In this document: one piece after another, positions 6,562 to 11,821 of the stretch
Layout of the letters: each line of letters begins with the position of its first letter
Position numbering within the stretch: the stretch's first letter is position 1
From: Actinomycetota bacterium
GTDB lineage: Bacteria > Actinomycetota > Thermoleophilia > Gaiellales > Gaiellaceae
NCBI GenBank assembly: GCA_013697465.1
Contig: JACCWU010000195.1
Coordinates: 1 to 11,821, forward strand
DNA: 11,821 bases
Direction: 5' to 3'
Translations under genes and position numbers: made by a program
Notes under the pieces: model-generated
Seen by the model: the letters and a program-made list of their open reading frames with translations, nothing else
Told to the model about the DNA's origin: nothing
Databases searched by the model: none

Positions 6562-9099
6562 TTGTTCGAGCGATTCACCGAGAGGGCACGACAGGTAGTC
6601 GTTCTCGCCCAGGACGAGGCGAGGGCGCTCAAGCACAACTACATCGGCACGGAGCACATCCTGCTCGGGCTGCTGCGTGAGGAAGAGGGGCTTGCCGCGC
6701 GCGTCCTCGAGTCGCTCGACATCACGGTGGAGGAGGTTCGCGCCCAGGTGGCGCGCATCGTCGGCCAGGGCGACGAGGTCACCACCGGCCAGATTCCGTT
6801 CACCCCACGTGCCAAGAAGGTGCTCGAGCTCGCGCTGCGCGAGGCTCTCTCCCTCGGACACAACTACATCGGCACCGAGCACATCCTGCTCGGGCTCGTG
6901 CGCGAGAACGAAGGCGTCGCCGCACGAATCCTGCTCGACTTCGACGCAGATGCGGAAAAGATCCGCAACGAGATCATCCGCATGCTCTCCGGCCCGGGAC
7001 GCCGCCAGGCTGGCGCTGGAGCTCCACCTGGCGAGAAGACGAAGAGCTCGAAGCTCCTCGACCAGTTCGGCCGCAACCTGACGAAGGCAGCCGTCGAAGG
7101 GAAGCTCGACCCGGTCGTCGGCCGCCAGACCGAGATCGAGCGCGTGATGCAGATCCTGTCCCGCCGTCAGAAGAACAACCCGGTGCTCATCGGCGAGCCC
7201 GGAGTGGGGAAGACGGCCGTGGTCGAGGGCCTCGCGTCCCGTATTTCCGCGAGCCAAGTGCCCGAGATCCTCAAGGGCAAGCAGATCTACACGCTAGACC
7301 TCGCCGCGCTCGTCGCCGGCTCGAAGTACCGCGGCGAGTTCGAGGAGCGCCTGAAGAAGGTCATGAAGGAGATCATGCAGCGCGGCGACATCATTCTCTT
7401 CATCGACGAGCTCCACAACCTCGTCGGCGCCGGTGCCGCCGAGGGCGCGATCGATGCGGCTTCGATCCTCAAGCCCGCGCTCGCACGAGGCGAGATCCAG
7501 ACGATCGGCGCGACCACGCTCGACGAATACCGGAAGTACCTCGAGCGAGACGCCGCGCTCGAGCGGCGCTTCCAGCAGGTGCGCGTCGAGGAGCCCACGA
7601 TCGACGAGACGGTGCTGATCCTGCGCGGACTTCGCGACCGCTACGAGGCGCACCACCGCTGCAAGATCACGGACGACGCGCTGCACGCCGCCGCCGTCCT
7701 CGCCGACCGCTACATCCAGGACCGGCACCTGCCGGACAAGGCGATCGACCTCATCGACGAAGCCGGCTCGCGCATCCGCATCGCCACCATGTCCGCGCCC
7801 CCGCGCTACCGCGAGCTCGAGGAGGAGATCGACAAGGTGCGCGCCGACAAGGAAGCGTCGATCGAGGCCCAGGAGTTCGAGAAGGCAGCGCAGCTCCGCG
7901 ACAAGGAGCGCAAGCTCTCCCAGAAGAAGAAGGAGCTCGAGGAGAACTGGCGCACCGAGGAGTCGGAGGAGCAGCCCGAGGTGGGCGAGGACGAGATCGC
8001 CGACATCGTCTCGATGTGGACCGGCATTCCCGTCTTCAAGCTCACTGAGGCCGAGTCCGAGCGGCTCGTCCGGATGGAGGACGAGCTCCACAAGCGCGTC
8101 ATCGGGCAGCACCAGGCGATCGTGGCCGTCTCCAAGGCGATCCGGCGGGCGCGCGCGGGGATCAAGGATCCGAAGCGGCCGACCGGCTCGTTCATCTTCC
8201 TCGGCCCGTCAGGGGTCGGGAAGACCGAGCTCGCGCGCACGCTCGCCGAGTTCCTCTTCGGCGACGAGGACATGATGATCCAGGTGGACATGTCGGAGTA
8301 CATGGAGAAGCACTCCGTGTCCCGGCTCGTCGGCTCTCCGCCCGGATACGTCGGCTACGACGAGGGTGGCCAGCTCACCGAGGCCGTCCGCCGCAAGCCG
8401 TACTCCGTCGTCCTGCTCGACGAGATCGAGAAGGCGCACCCGGACGTGTTCAACATCCTCCTCCAGATCCTCGAGGACGGGAAGCTCACCGACTCGCAGG
8501 GGCGGAAGGTCGACTTCCGCAACACGATCGTGATCATGACCTCGAACCTGGGCGCTGCGCAGATCTCGAAGAATCAGACGCTCGGCTTCTCGATCGGCGA
8601 CGAGGCCGGGCTCTCGTACGACGAGATGAAGGAACGCGTGATGTCGGAGCTCAAGAAGGTGTTCCGGCCGGAGCTCCTGAACCGGATCGACGAGGTCATC
8701 GTCTTCCACAAGCTCGAGAAGTCCGAGATCCTCCAGGTCGTCGATCTGCTCATGAAGCGCGTGCGCGAGGAGATGGCCAAGCACGGCACCGTGATCGAGC
8801 TCACGACCGAGGCTCGCGAGCTGCTCGTCGAGCAGGGCTACGACCCCGCGATGGGAGCACGACCGCTGCGCCGCGCGATCCAGAGGCTGATCGAGGACCC
8901 GCTCGCGGACTTCATCCTCGGCCGCGAGCTCTCGCTCTCCTCGACGATCGTCATCGACCGCCGCGAGAACCCGGTCGAGGACGAGTCGCTCATCGATATC
9001 AAGATCATCGAGGGCACGCCCGTCCCGGCGACCGTCGGCGGTCCCGAAGAAGCGCTCGAGAGCGACGACTCGCCCGACGAGTCGGCTACCGAAGACTAA
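6562..9099 (+). CDS. clpC: ATP-dependent Clp protease ATP-binding subunit ClpC
   Basis: A Hsp100/AAA+ unfoldase that threads proteins into the ClpP protease. It has 845 residues, normal for the family, and the TTG start gives the usual beginning (fMet)FERFTERARQVV. Two Clp N repeats cover about 1-140. Their core HNYIGTEHILLGL occurs at 25-37 and again at 100-112, and the DNA copies (from 6634 and 6859) are nearly identical. AAA domain 1 has Walker A GEPGVGKTA (211-219) and Walker B with IDE (281-283). A UVR-type coiled middle segment lies at about 418-460, marking ClpC rather than ClpA. Domain 2 has Walker A GPSGVGKTE (548-556) and Walker B LLDE (618-621). The LGF tripeptide (674-676) sits at the ClpP-docking loop. 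The C-terminal D2-small domain covers about 700-800, and an acidic tail (ESDDSPDESATED) ends the protein. No ClpP or adaptor gene is in the window. The gene appears intact. Confidence 0.97.
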   Translation: MFERFTERARQVVVLAQDEARALKHNYIGTEHILLGLLREEEGLAARVLESLDITVEEVRAQVARIVGQGDEVTTGQIPFTPRAKKVLELALREALSLGHNYIGTEHILLGLVRENEGVAARILLDFDADAEKIRNEIIRMLSGPGRRQAGAGAPPGEKTKSSKLLDQFGRNLTKAAVEGKLDPVVGRQTEIERVMQILSRRQKNNPVLIGEPGVGKTAVVEGLASRISASQVPEILKGKQIYTLDLAALVAGSKYRGEFEERLKKVMKEIMQRGDIILFIDELHNLVGAGAAEGAIDAASILKPALARGEIQTIGATTLDEYRKYLERDAALERRFQQVRVEEPTIDETVLILRGLRDRYEAHHRCKITDDALHAAAVLADRYIQDRHLPDKAIDLIDEAGSRIRIATMSAPPRYRELEEEIDKVRADKEASIEAQEFEKAAQLRDKERKLSQKKKELEENWRTEESEEQPEVGEDEIADIVSMWTGIPVFKLTEAESERLVRMEDELHKRVIGQHQAIVAVSKAIRRARAGIKDPKRPTGSFIFLGPSGVGKTELARTLAEFLFGDEDMMIQVDMSEYMEKHSVSRLVGSPPGYVGYDEGGQLTEAVRRKPYSVVLLDEIEKAHPDVFNILLQILEDGKLTDSQGRKVDFRNTIVIMTSNLGAAQISKNQTLGFSIGDEAGLSYDEMKERVMSELKKVFRPELLNRIDEVIVFHKLEKSEILQVVDLLMKRVREEMAKHGTVIELTTEARELLVEQGYDPAMGARPLRRAIQRLIEDPLADFILGRELSLSSTIVIDRRENPVEDESLIDIKIIEGTPVPATVGGPEEALESDDSPDESATED

Positions 9100-9106
9100 G
9101 TCGCAG

Positions 9107-9131
9107 CCGTCGAGCGGCGTAGGCTCGACGG
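9107..9131. terminator. Hairpin 1 after clpC
   Basis: CCGTCGAGC and GCTCGACGG form a perfect 9-bp stem around a 7-base loop, starting 8 bases after the clpC stop. No T-run follows. It is the first of two stems in the 82-base gap between convergent genes. Confidence 0.55.
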
Positions 9132-9148
9132 AGCCGCCCAGGAGCGGA

Positions 9149-9167
9149 GCGCCGGCTTTGCCGGCGC
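9149..9167. terminator. Hairpin 2, probable bidirectional terminator
   Basis: GCGCCGGC and GCCGGCGC form a perfect 8-bp all-G/C stem with a TTT loop, 15 bases before the convergent gene's stop at 9182. It is symmetric, so it could act on both transcripts. It lacks a U-tract, which is common for terminators in high-GC actinobacteria. Confidence 0.6.
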
Positions 9168-9181
9168 GTGAGCGGGCATGA

Positions 9182-9691
9182 CTACCACTTGGCGTTCGGC
9201 TCGTCAGCGGTCGAGTCCGGCCGCCCGGGCTTGGCCGATCCGGCGGGCTGGGGCTCGGGTCGCCACGCGGAGTGGACGTCGATCTCGTCCGACCGCGAGC
9301 CAAGCCAGTCGATGAACGTCCCAACTGCGACGACGGCTGCGAGCGCGACACCGAGATAGCTCGCCCAGGTCGAATCCGCGTCTCGCAGGTTCTTCACGAC
9401 CGCCAGCAGGAAGACGAGGCCACCCAAGATCAGGGGCACCCGATCCCAGCGACTGTCGAGCAGCAGCTCCGTGTCGGTCTCCCGGATGGCCACGATCGCG
9501 AGCAGCACGAGCGTGAGGAGGCCGATGAGAAGTCCCCAGAAATCCCATCCGTCTTGACCTTGGCTCACGTCGACATTCGGCCCGAAGTCGAGCTCTATCG
9601 TCTGCCAGGTCAGAAAGAGGTCGATGAAGAGGAGGGCGCCGGCCGCGATCACGAGCTTCGTTCCCGTCGAGAAAGCAGCGATCCTGTCCAA
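9182..9691 (-). CDS. Four-helix integral membrane protein, paralogue of the gene at 11226
   Basis: A 169-residue protein of unknown function. Four hydrophobic segments lie at about 11-30, 50-70, 85-101 and 109-130, followed by a 39-residue hydrophilic tail rich in Pro, Glu and Asp. Short motifs are TWQTIEL (28-34) after helix 1, FWGLLIGLLTLVL (51-63) in helix 2 and VVKNLRDADSTW (98-109) leading into helix 4. The same motifs recur in the gene at 11226, so the two are paralogues. I could not assign a Pfam-style family name. The TTG at 9691 is preferred because AAGGAG stands 5 bases before it and helix 1 follows directly. An ATG at 9745 would add 18 basic residues without a ribosome site. The gene lies 90 bases downstream of the secreted-protein gene on the same strand. 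Confidence 0.82.
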   Translation of the reverse strand: MDRIAAFSTGTKLVIAAGALLFIDLFLTWQTIELDFGPNVDVSQGQDGWDFWGLLIGLLTLVLLAIVAIRETDTELLLDSRWDRVPLILGGLVFLLAVVKNLRDADSTWASYLGVALAAVVAVGTFIDWLGSRSDEIDVHSAWRPEPQPAGSAKPGRPDSTADEPNAKW

Positions 9692-9696
9692 CGTGG

Positions 9697-9702
9697 CTCC
9701 TT
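9697..9702 (-). promoter_or_regulatory. Shine-Dalgarno site of the membrane-protein gene
   Basis: AAGGAG on the minus strand, 5 bases before the TTG at 9691. It decides between this start and the ATG at 9745. Confidence 0.65.
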
Positions 9703-9771
9703 GGGTCGGAGAGTGCTGACGGCGTGTTCGACCGCGCCTCCCCATTGTCGGGCGACTGTGTCGCTCTGTCG

Positions 9772-9777
9772 AGCCTA
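9772..9777 (-). promoter_or_regulatory. Possible -10 element for the membrane-protein gene
   Basis: TAGGCT on the minus strand fits TANNNT and lies just behind the stop of the upstream gene, about 80 bases before the TTG. No -35 box is evident. The gene may instead be read through from the secreted-protein gene. Confidence 0.25.
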
Positions 9778-9781
9778 GCGC

Positions 9782-10720
9782 TCAGCGCGGCCGGCAGAGC
9801 GGGTCGCGGGCGAGGAGCTTCGCCTGCTTCTCGTCCGCGGCGAGGTCGAACGCCCGGCCGTAGGTTTTCGGCGGGGCTCCCTCCCAGAAGACGTCCGGAA
9901 GCACTCCTGGGCCGCTGACGCTCATTCGGTAGCGCTCGCCCATCCCGGACGGCCGCGGCCCGTGCGGGTAGAACCCGTAGCAGAACCCGCCGCTTCCGAT
10001 GTGGCTCAGGAATCCGTTCTCCCGCTGCCAGCCGGGGCCATACGCCGAGTTTAGCGTGTCCACGTAGAGGTTGCGACCGAAGCCGTCTAGGGGCACGCCG
10101 GCGGGAGTGGAGGCAAACCCGTGGACACCCCGGCCACGCCAGGAGAAGCGCCCGTAGAGCGAGTGGAATCGTCCGTAGGCCCAGCCGATCCCGACCTCCA
10201 GCCTCGGGATCGGTCCGTTCCAGTGTGAAAGCCGTAGCTCCCAGTCGTCGCGCGTTCCGGTCGCCGGCATTCCGTAGTTCCGAAGACCGCGCTGCCAGCT
10301 CTGTAGCGCCCAGAACGAGCCGTCCGGCGCGCGACAGGCGGCGACGAGCCAGGCGAGACGGACGCGCGCGGGTCGACAGGCATCGGCGAACCCGTTCCAG
10401 ACGCCGCGCCCGAACGAGCGCCAACCGCCCGAGTAGTCCACGCGGAACGCGACCTGCCGGCGCTTCTCGGTCGGGTGGATCGCATTCACAGCACCCCAGG
10501 CGAGAACATGGCGAGTCCGGCCCTGCACCCGGTATGTGAGCATCGCGCGGCCCGTGCGGTCGACCGCGAGCTTCACCGCCGTCGCGTCGCGCGCGATGAG
10601 CTGAGAGGCCTCCGCTGCGGGGACGAGCCAGCAGGCGGTTGCGGCCGCCACGACGACCAGCGTCGTACGAGATCTCCTCGACACCTGAGTCGATCGTCGG
10701 TTCGGCACGGCGGTCTCCAT
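9782..10720 (-). CDS. Secreted aromatic-rich protein of unknown function
   Basis: From the ATG at 10720 the product is 312 residues. The N-terminus is a signal peptide: basic part with paired Arg (SRRSR at 14-18), hydrophobic core at about 19-36, and a cleavage site after AEA near 38. The pair of Arg is reminiscent of a Tat signal, but the usual Phe-Leu-Lys does not follow. The mature part is rich in Trp, Tyr, Gly and Arg (for example GIGWAYGRFHSLYGRFSW at 177-194). It has four Cys (115, 129, 247, 309), which could form two disulphides. I do not recognise a domain or catalytic motif. A TTG at 10756 would add 12 residues and sits 9 bases after a -10 box, so a leaderless longer form is possible. 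The ATG gives a more ordinary signal peptide but has only a poor GAGCGGG ribosome site. The divergent neighbour is the GNAT gene. Confidence 0.8.
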   Translation of the reverse strand: METAVPNRRSTQVSRRSRTTLVVVAAATACWLVPAAEASQLIARDATAVKLAVDRTGRAMLTYRVQGRTRHVLAWGAVNAIHPTEKRRQVAFRVDYSGGWRSFGRGVWNGFADACRPARVRLAWLVAACRAPDGSFWALQSWQRGLRNYGMPATGTRDDWELRLSHWNGPIPRLEVGIGWAYGRFHSLYGRFSWRGRGVHGFASTPAGVPLDGFGRNLYVDTLNSAYGPGWQRENGFLSHIGSGGFCYGFYPHGPRPSGMGERYRMSVSGPGVLPDVFWEGAPPKTYGRAFDLAADEKQAKLLARDPLCRPR

Positions 10721-10764
10721 GTCCCGCTCGCGGGGGATTCGCGTCTCGACGGCCAAGCGGCGTT

Positions 10765-10771
10765 TAGGGTA
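10765..10771. promoter_or_regulatory. Symmetric, probably bidirectional -10 element
   Basis: The seven bases TAGGGTA contain TAGGGT on the plus strand (10765-10770) and TACCCT on the minus strand (10771-10766). The plus element ends 6 bases before the GTG of the acetyltransferase, implying a leaderless transcript. The minus element ends 9 bases before the TTG at 10756 and 45 bases before the ATG of the secreted-protein gene. No clear -35 box was found on either side. Confidence 0.5.
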
Positions 10772-10776
10772 GCGAC

Positions 10777-11229
10777 GTGGGCGTCACCATTCGCCACGCT
10801 CAACCTTCCGACTACGGACGCGTCATCCAGCACGTCAACGCCTGGTGGGACGGGCGGGAGATGGCGCCGATCCTGCCGCAGCTCTTCTTCGTCCACTTCG
10901 AGGGCACGAGCTTCGTCGCCGACGGGGAGGATGGGCACCTCGCCGGATTTCTCGTCGGCTTCTTCTCGCAGACCGATCCGACTGACGCCTACGTCCACTT
11001 CTTGGGCGTCGCGCCCGACCTGCGAGGCTCGGGTCTCGGGCGCGACCTATACGAGCGTTTCTTCGCAGCGGCGCGTGAGCACGGGTGCACGACTGTCCGC
11101 TGCGTCACGTCGCCGGCCAACCAGGACTCGCGAGCCTTCCACGAGGCTCTCGGGTTCGAGGTCGACCGGCTCGCGACGGATTACGACGGTCCCGGTGAGG
11201 ACCGGGTGCTTCTCGCCAAGCGGCTCTAA
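10777..11229 (+). CDS. GNAT-family N-acetyltransferase
   Basis: A 150-residue protein, normal for a single GNAT domain, that transfers an acetyl group from acetyl-CoA to an amine. The acceptor is unknown. It opens with the typical strand and helix VTIRHAQPSDYGRV (3-16). Motif A is clear at 75-95, with the CoA pyrophosphate loop V78-x-P-x-x-R-G-S-G-L-G88. Motif B has NQDSRAFHEALGFE (115-128), the usual N...A..FHE..GF pattern. The GTG start lies directly behind a -10 box with no room for a ribosome site. The stop TAA overlaps the stop of the convergent gene. The gene is isolated between unrelated reverse-strand genes, so context gives no hint about its substrate. Confidence 0.93.
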   Translation: MGVTIRHAQPSDYGRVIQHVNAWWDGREMAPILPQLFFVHFEGTSFVADGEDGHLAGFLVGFFSQTDPTDAYVHFLGVAPDLRGSGLGRDLYERFFAAAREHGCTTVRCVTSPANQDSRAFHEALGFEVDRLATDYDGPGEDRVLLAKRL

Positions 11230-11816
11230 GCCTCGCGATCCCTGTGCGGCTCCTCGGGAGTGCGCGGCTCGTCGGACGGCGAGTCCACGACATCCGGTCC
11301 CGCGTACGGCTCGCCGGCCGGCGCGGCGGGCTCCGTCGAGACCGGGGGCGGCGGTGGCGCCGGGGTCGTCGGCGGGGGGGCGGACGCAGAGGTCGAGCTG
11401 TCCGCGATGCTTCTCGTCGGCATCTCGCTCCGAAGCGTGTCCATGCCTCCCGCCGCCTGAATCTCGAGCCACGCGCCGACGACGATCGCCGCGGCAAAGA
11501 TGATGCCGAGAACGCTCCAGAAGCTCGAGTAGTCGTCAGTCAGGTTCTTGAGCACGGCGAAAACGAGGATGAGCACGGCGAGAACAGCGCCGATCATCGC
11601 CGCCGAGAACGGGATCGGGATGTCCACTCCGGCGAGTCGCGCGACAAGCCAGGCAATGAGGACGAGCGTCAGCAAGCCCATGACGACACCCCAGAACCCG
11701 TGCCACGCGTTCTGACCGACGTCGACCGGTCCAACATCGACCGACTGCCAGTTGAAGAACGTGGAGATGAGCAGCAGGACGCCTCCCACGAGCATGAGCT
11801 GCATTCCGCGCCCCAT
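11226..11816 (-). CDS. Four-helix integral membrane protein with Pro-rich tail, paralogue of the gene at 9182 (start possibly beyond window)
   Basis: At least 196 residues from the ATG at 11816. Hydrophobic segments lie at about 5-22, 40-60, 70-89 and 99-118. They are followed by a long disordered tail (145-196) with runs of Pro and acidic residues. Helix-linked motifs FNWQSVDV (21-28), FWGVVMGLLTLVL (41-53) and VLKNLTDDYSSFW (88-100) match those of the 9182-9691 protein in the same order and spacing, so the pair arose by duplication. Function is unknown, and the tail may bind a partner or the cell wall. The paralogue has a few more residues before helix 1 and the frame stays open to the window edge, so the true start may be upstream. 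The stop TAG overlaps the TAA of the convergent acetyltransferase gene. Confidence 0.82.
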   Translation of the reverse strand: MGRGMQLMLVGGVLLLISTFFNWQSVDVGPVDVGQNAWHGFWGVVMGLLTLVLIAWLVARLAGVDIPIPFSAAMIGAVLAVLILVFAVLKNLTDDYSSFWSVLGIIFAAAIVVGAWLEIQAAGGMDTLRSEMPTRSIADSSTSASAPPPTTPAPPPPPVSTEPAAPAGEPYAGPDVVDSPSDEPRTPEEPHRDREA

Positions 11817-11821
11817 TGCAT

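Noticed and set aside
6634..6896. Nearly identical 38-base direct repeats 225 bases apart
   Set aside because: They encode the conserved core of the two Clp N-domain repeats of ClpC, so they are not a mobile or regulatory repeat.
8209..9351. 380-codon frame antisense to clpC
   Set aside because: It mirrors clpC codons, has no recognisable motif and ends inside another gene.
9204..10424. 406-codon minus-strand frame spanning the membrane-protein and secreted-protein genes
   Set aside because: It is out of frame with two proteins that have clear membrane spans and a signal peptide, and is extremely Arg-rich.

Overview
This is high-GC, gene-dense bacterial DNA with strong codon bias towards G/C in the third position and many GTG or TTG starts. 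The class II lysyl-tRNA synthetase, the two-repeat ClpC unfoldase, secreted Ig-like repeats of the 'GTW..G / YQW.RCD....C' kind, a class III cyclase joined to a beta-propeller and a substrate-binding domain, and probable leaderless promoters all fit an actinobacterium. The closest fit I would guess is the Thermoleophilia (Solirubrobacter/Gaiella-like lineages). That placement is inferred from style of gene, not from a marker phylogeny.

Layout. (1) Bases 2-2602 (+): the 3' part of a large membrane receptor-like protein, with a cyclase catalytic-domain remnant, one membrane span, a seven-repeat beta-propeller and a Leu/Ile/Val-type periplasmic binding domain. Its 5' end lies outside the window. 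(2) 2730-4088 (+): lysS, probably leaderless. (3) 4091-5296 and 5358-6389 (-): a secreted protein with two Ig-like repeats, and a sugar-nucleotide epimerase/dehydratase of the extended SDR family. (4) 6562-9099 (+): clpC, with a TTG start behind a perfect Shine-Dalgarno sequence and followed by two perfect hairpins. (5) 9182-9691 and 9782-10720 (-): a four-helix membrane protein and a secreted protein of unknown function. (6) 10777-11229 (+): a GNAT acetyltransferase sharing a symmetric -10 element with the divergent secreted-protein gene. (7) 11226-11816 (-): a second four-helix membrane protein, paralogous to the one in (5), whose start may lie outside the window.

How the genes work together. 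The window holds housekeeping genes (lysS, clpC) interleaved with short, oppositely oriented accessory genes of the cell envelope. It is not one obvious multi-gene system. Strand switches are frequent and the convergent gene ends are very tight: a 2-base gap at lysS, and a 4-base overlap at the GNAT gene. The most distinctive object is the cyclase/propeller/binding-protein fusion, which looks like a one-piece extracellular sensor coupled to an intracellular nucleotide cyclase. The largest gene-free stretch is 172 bases (6390-6561). I saw no tRNA, rRNA, CRISPR array, insertion sequence or phage gene.
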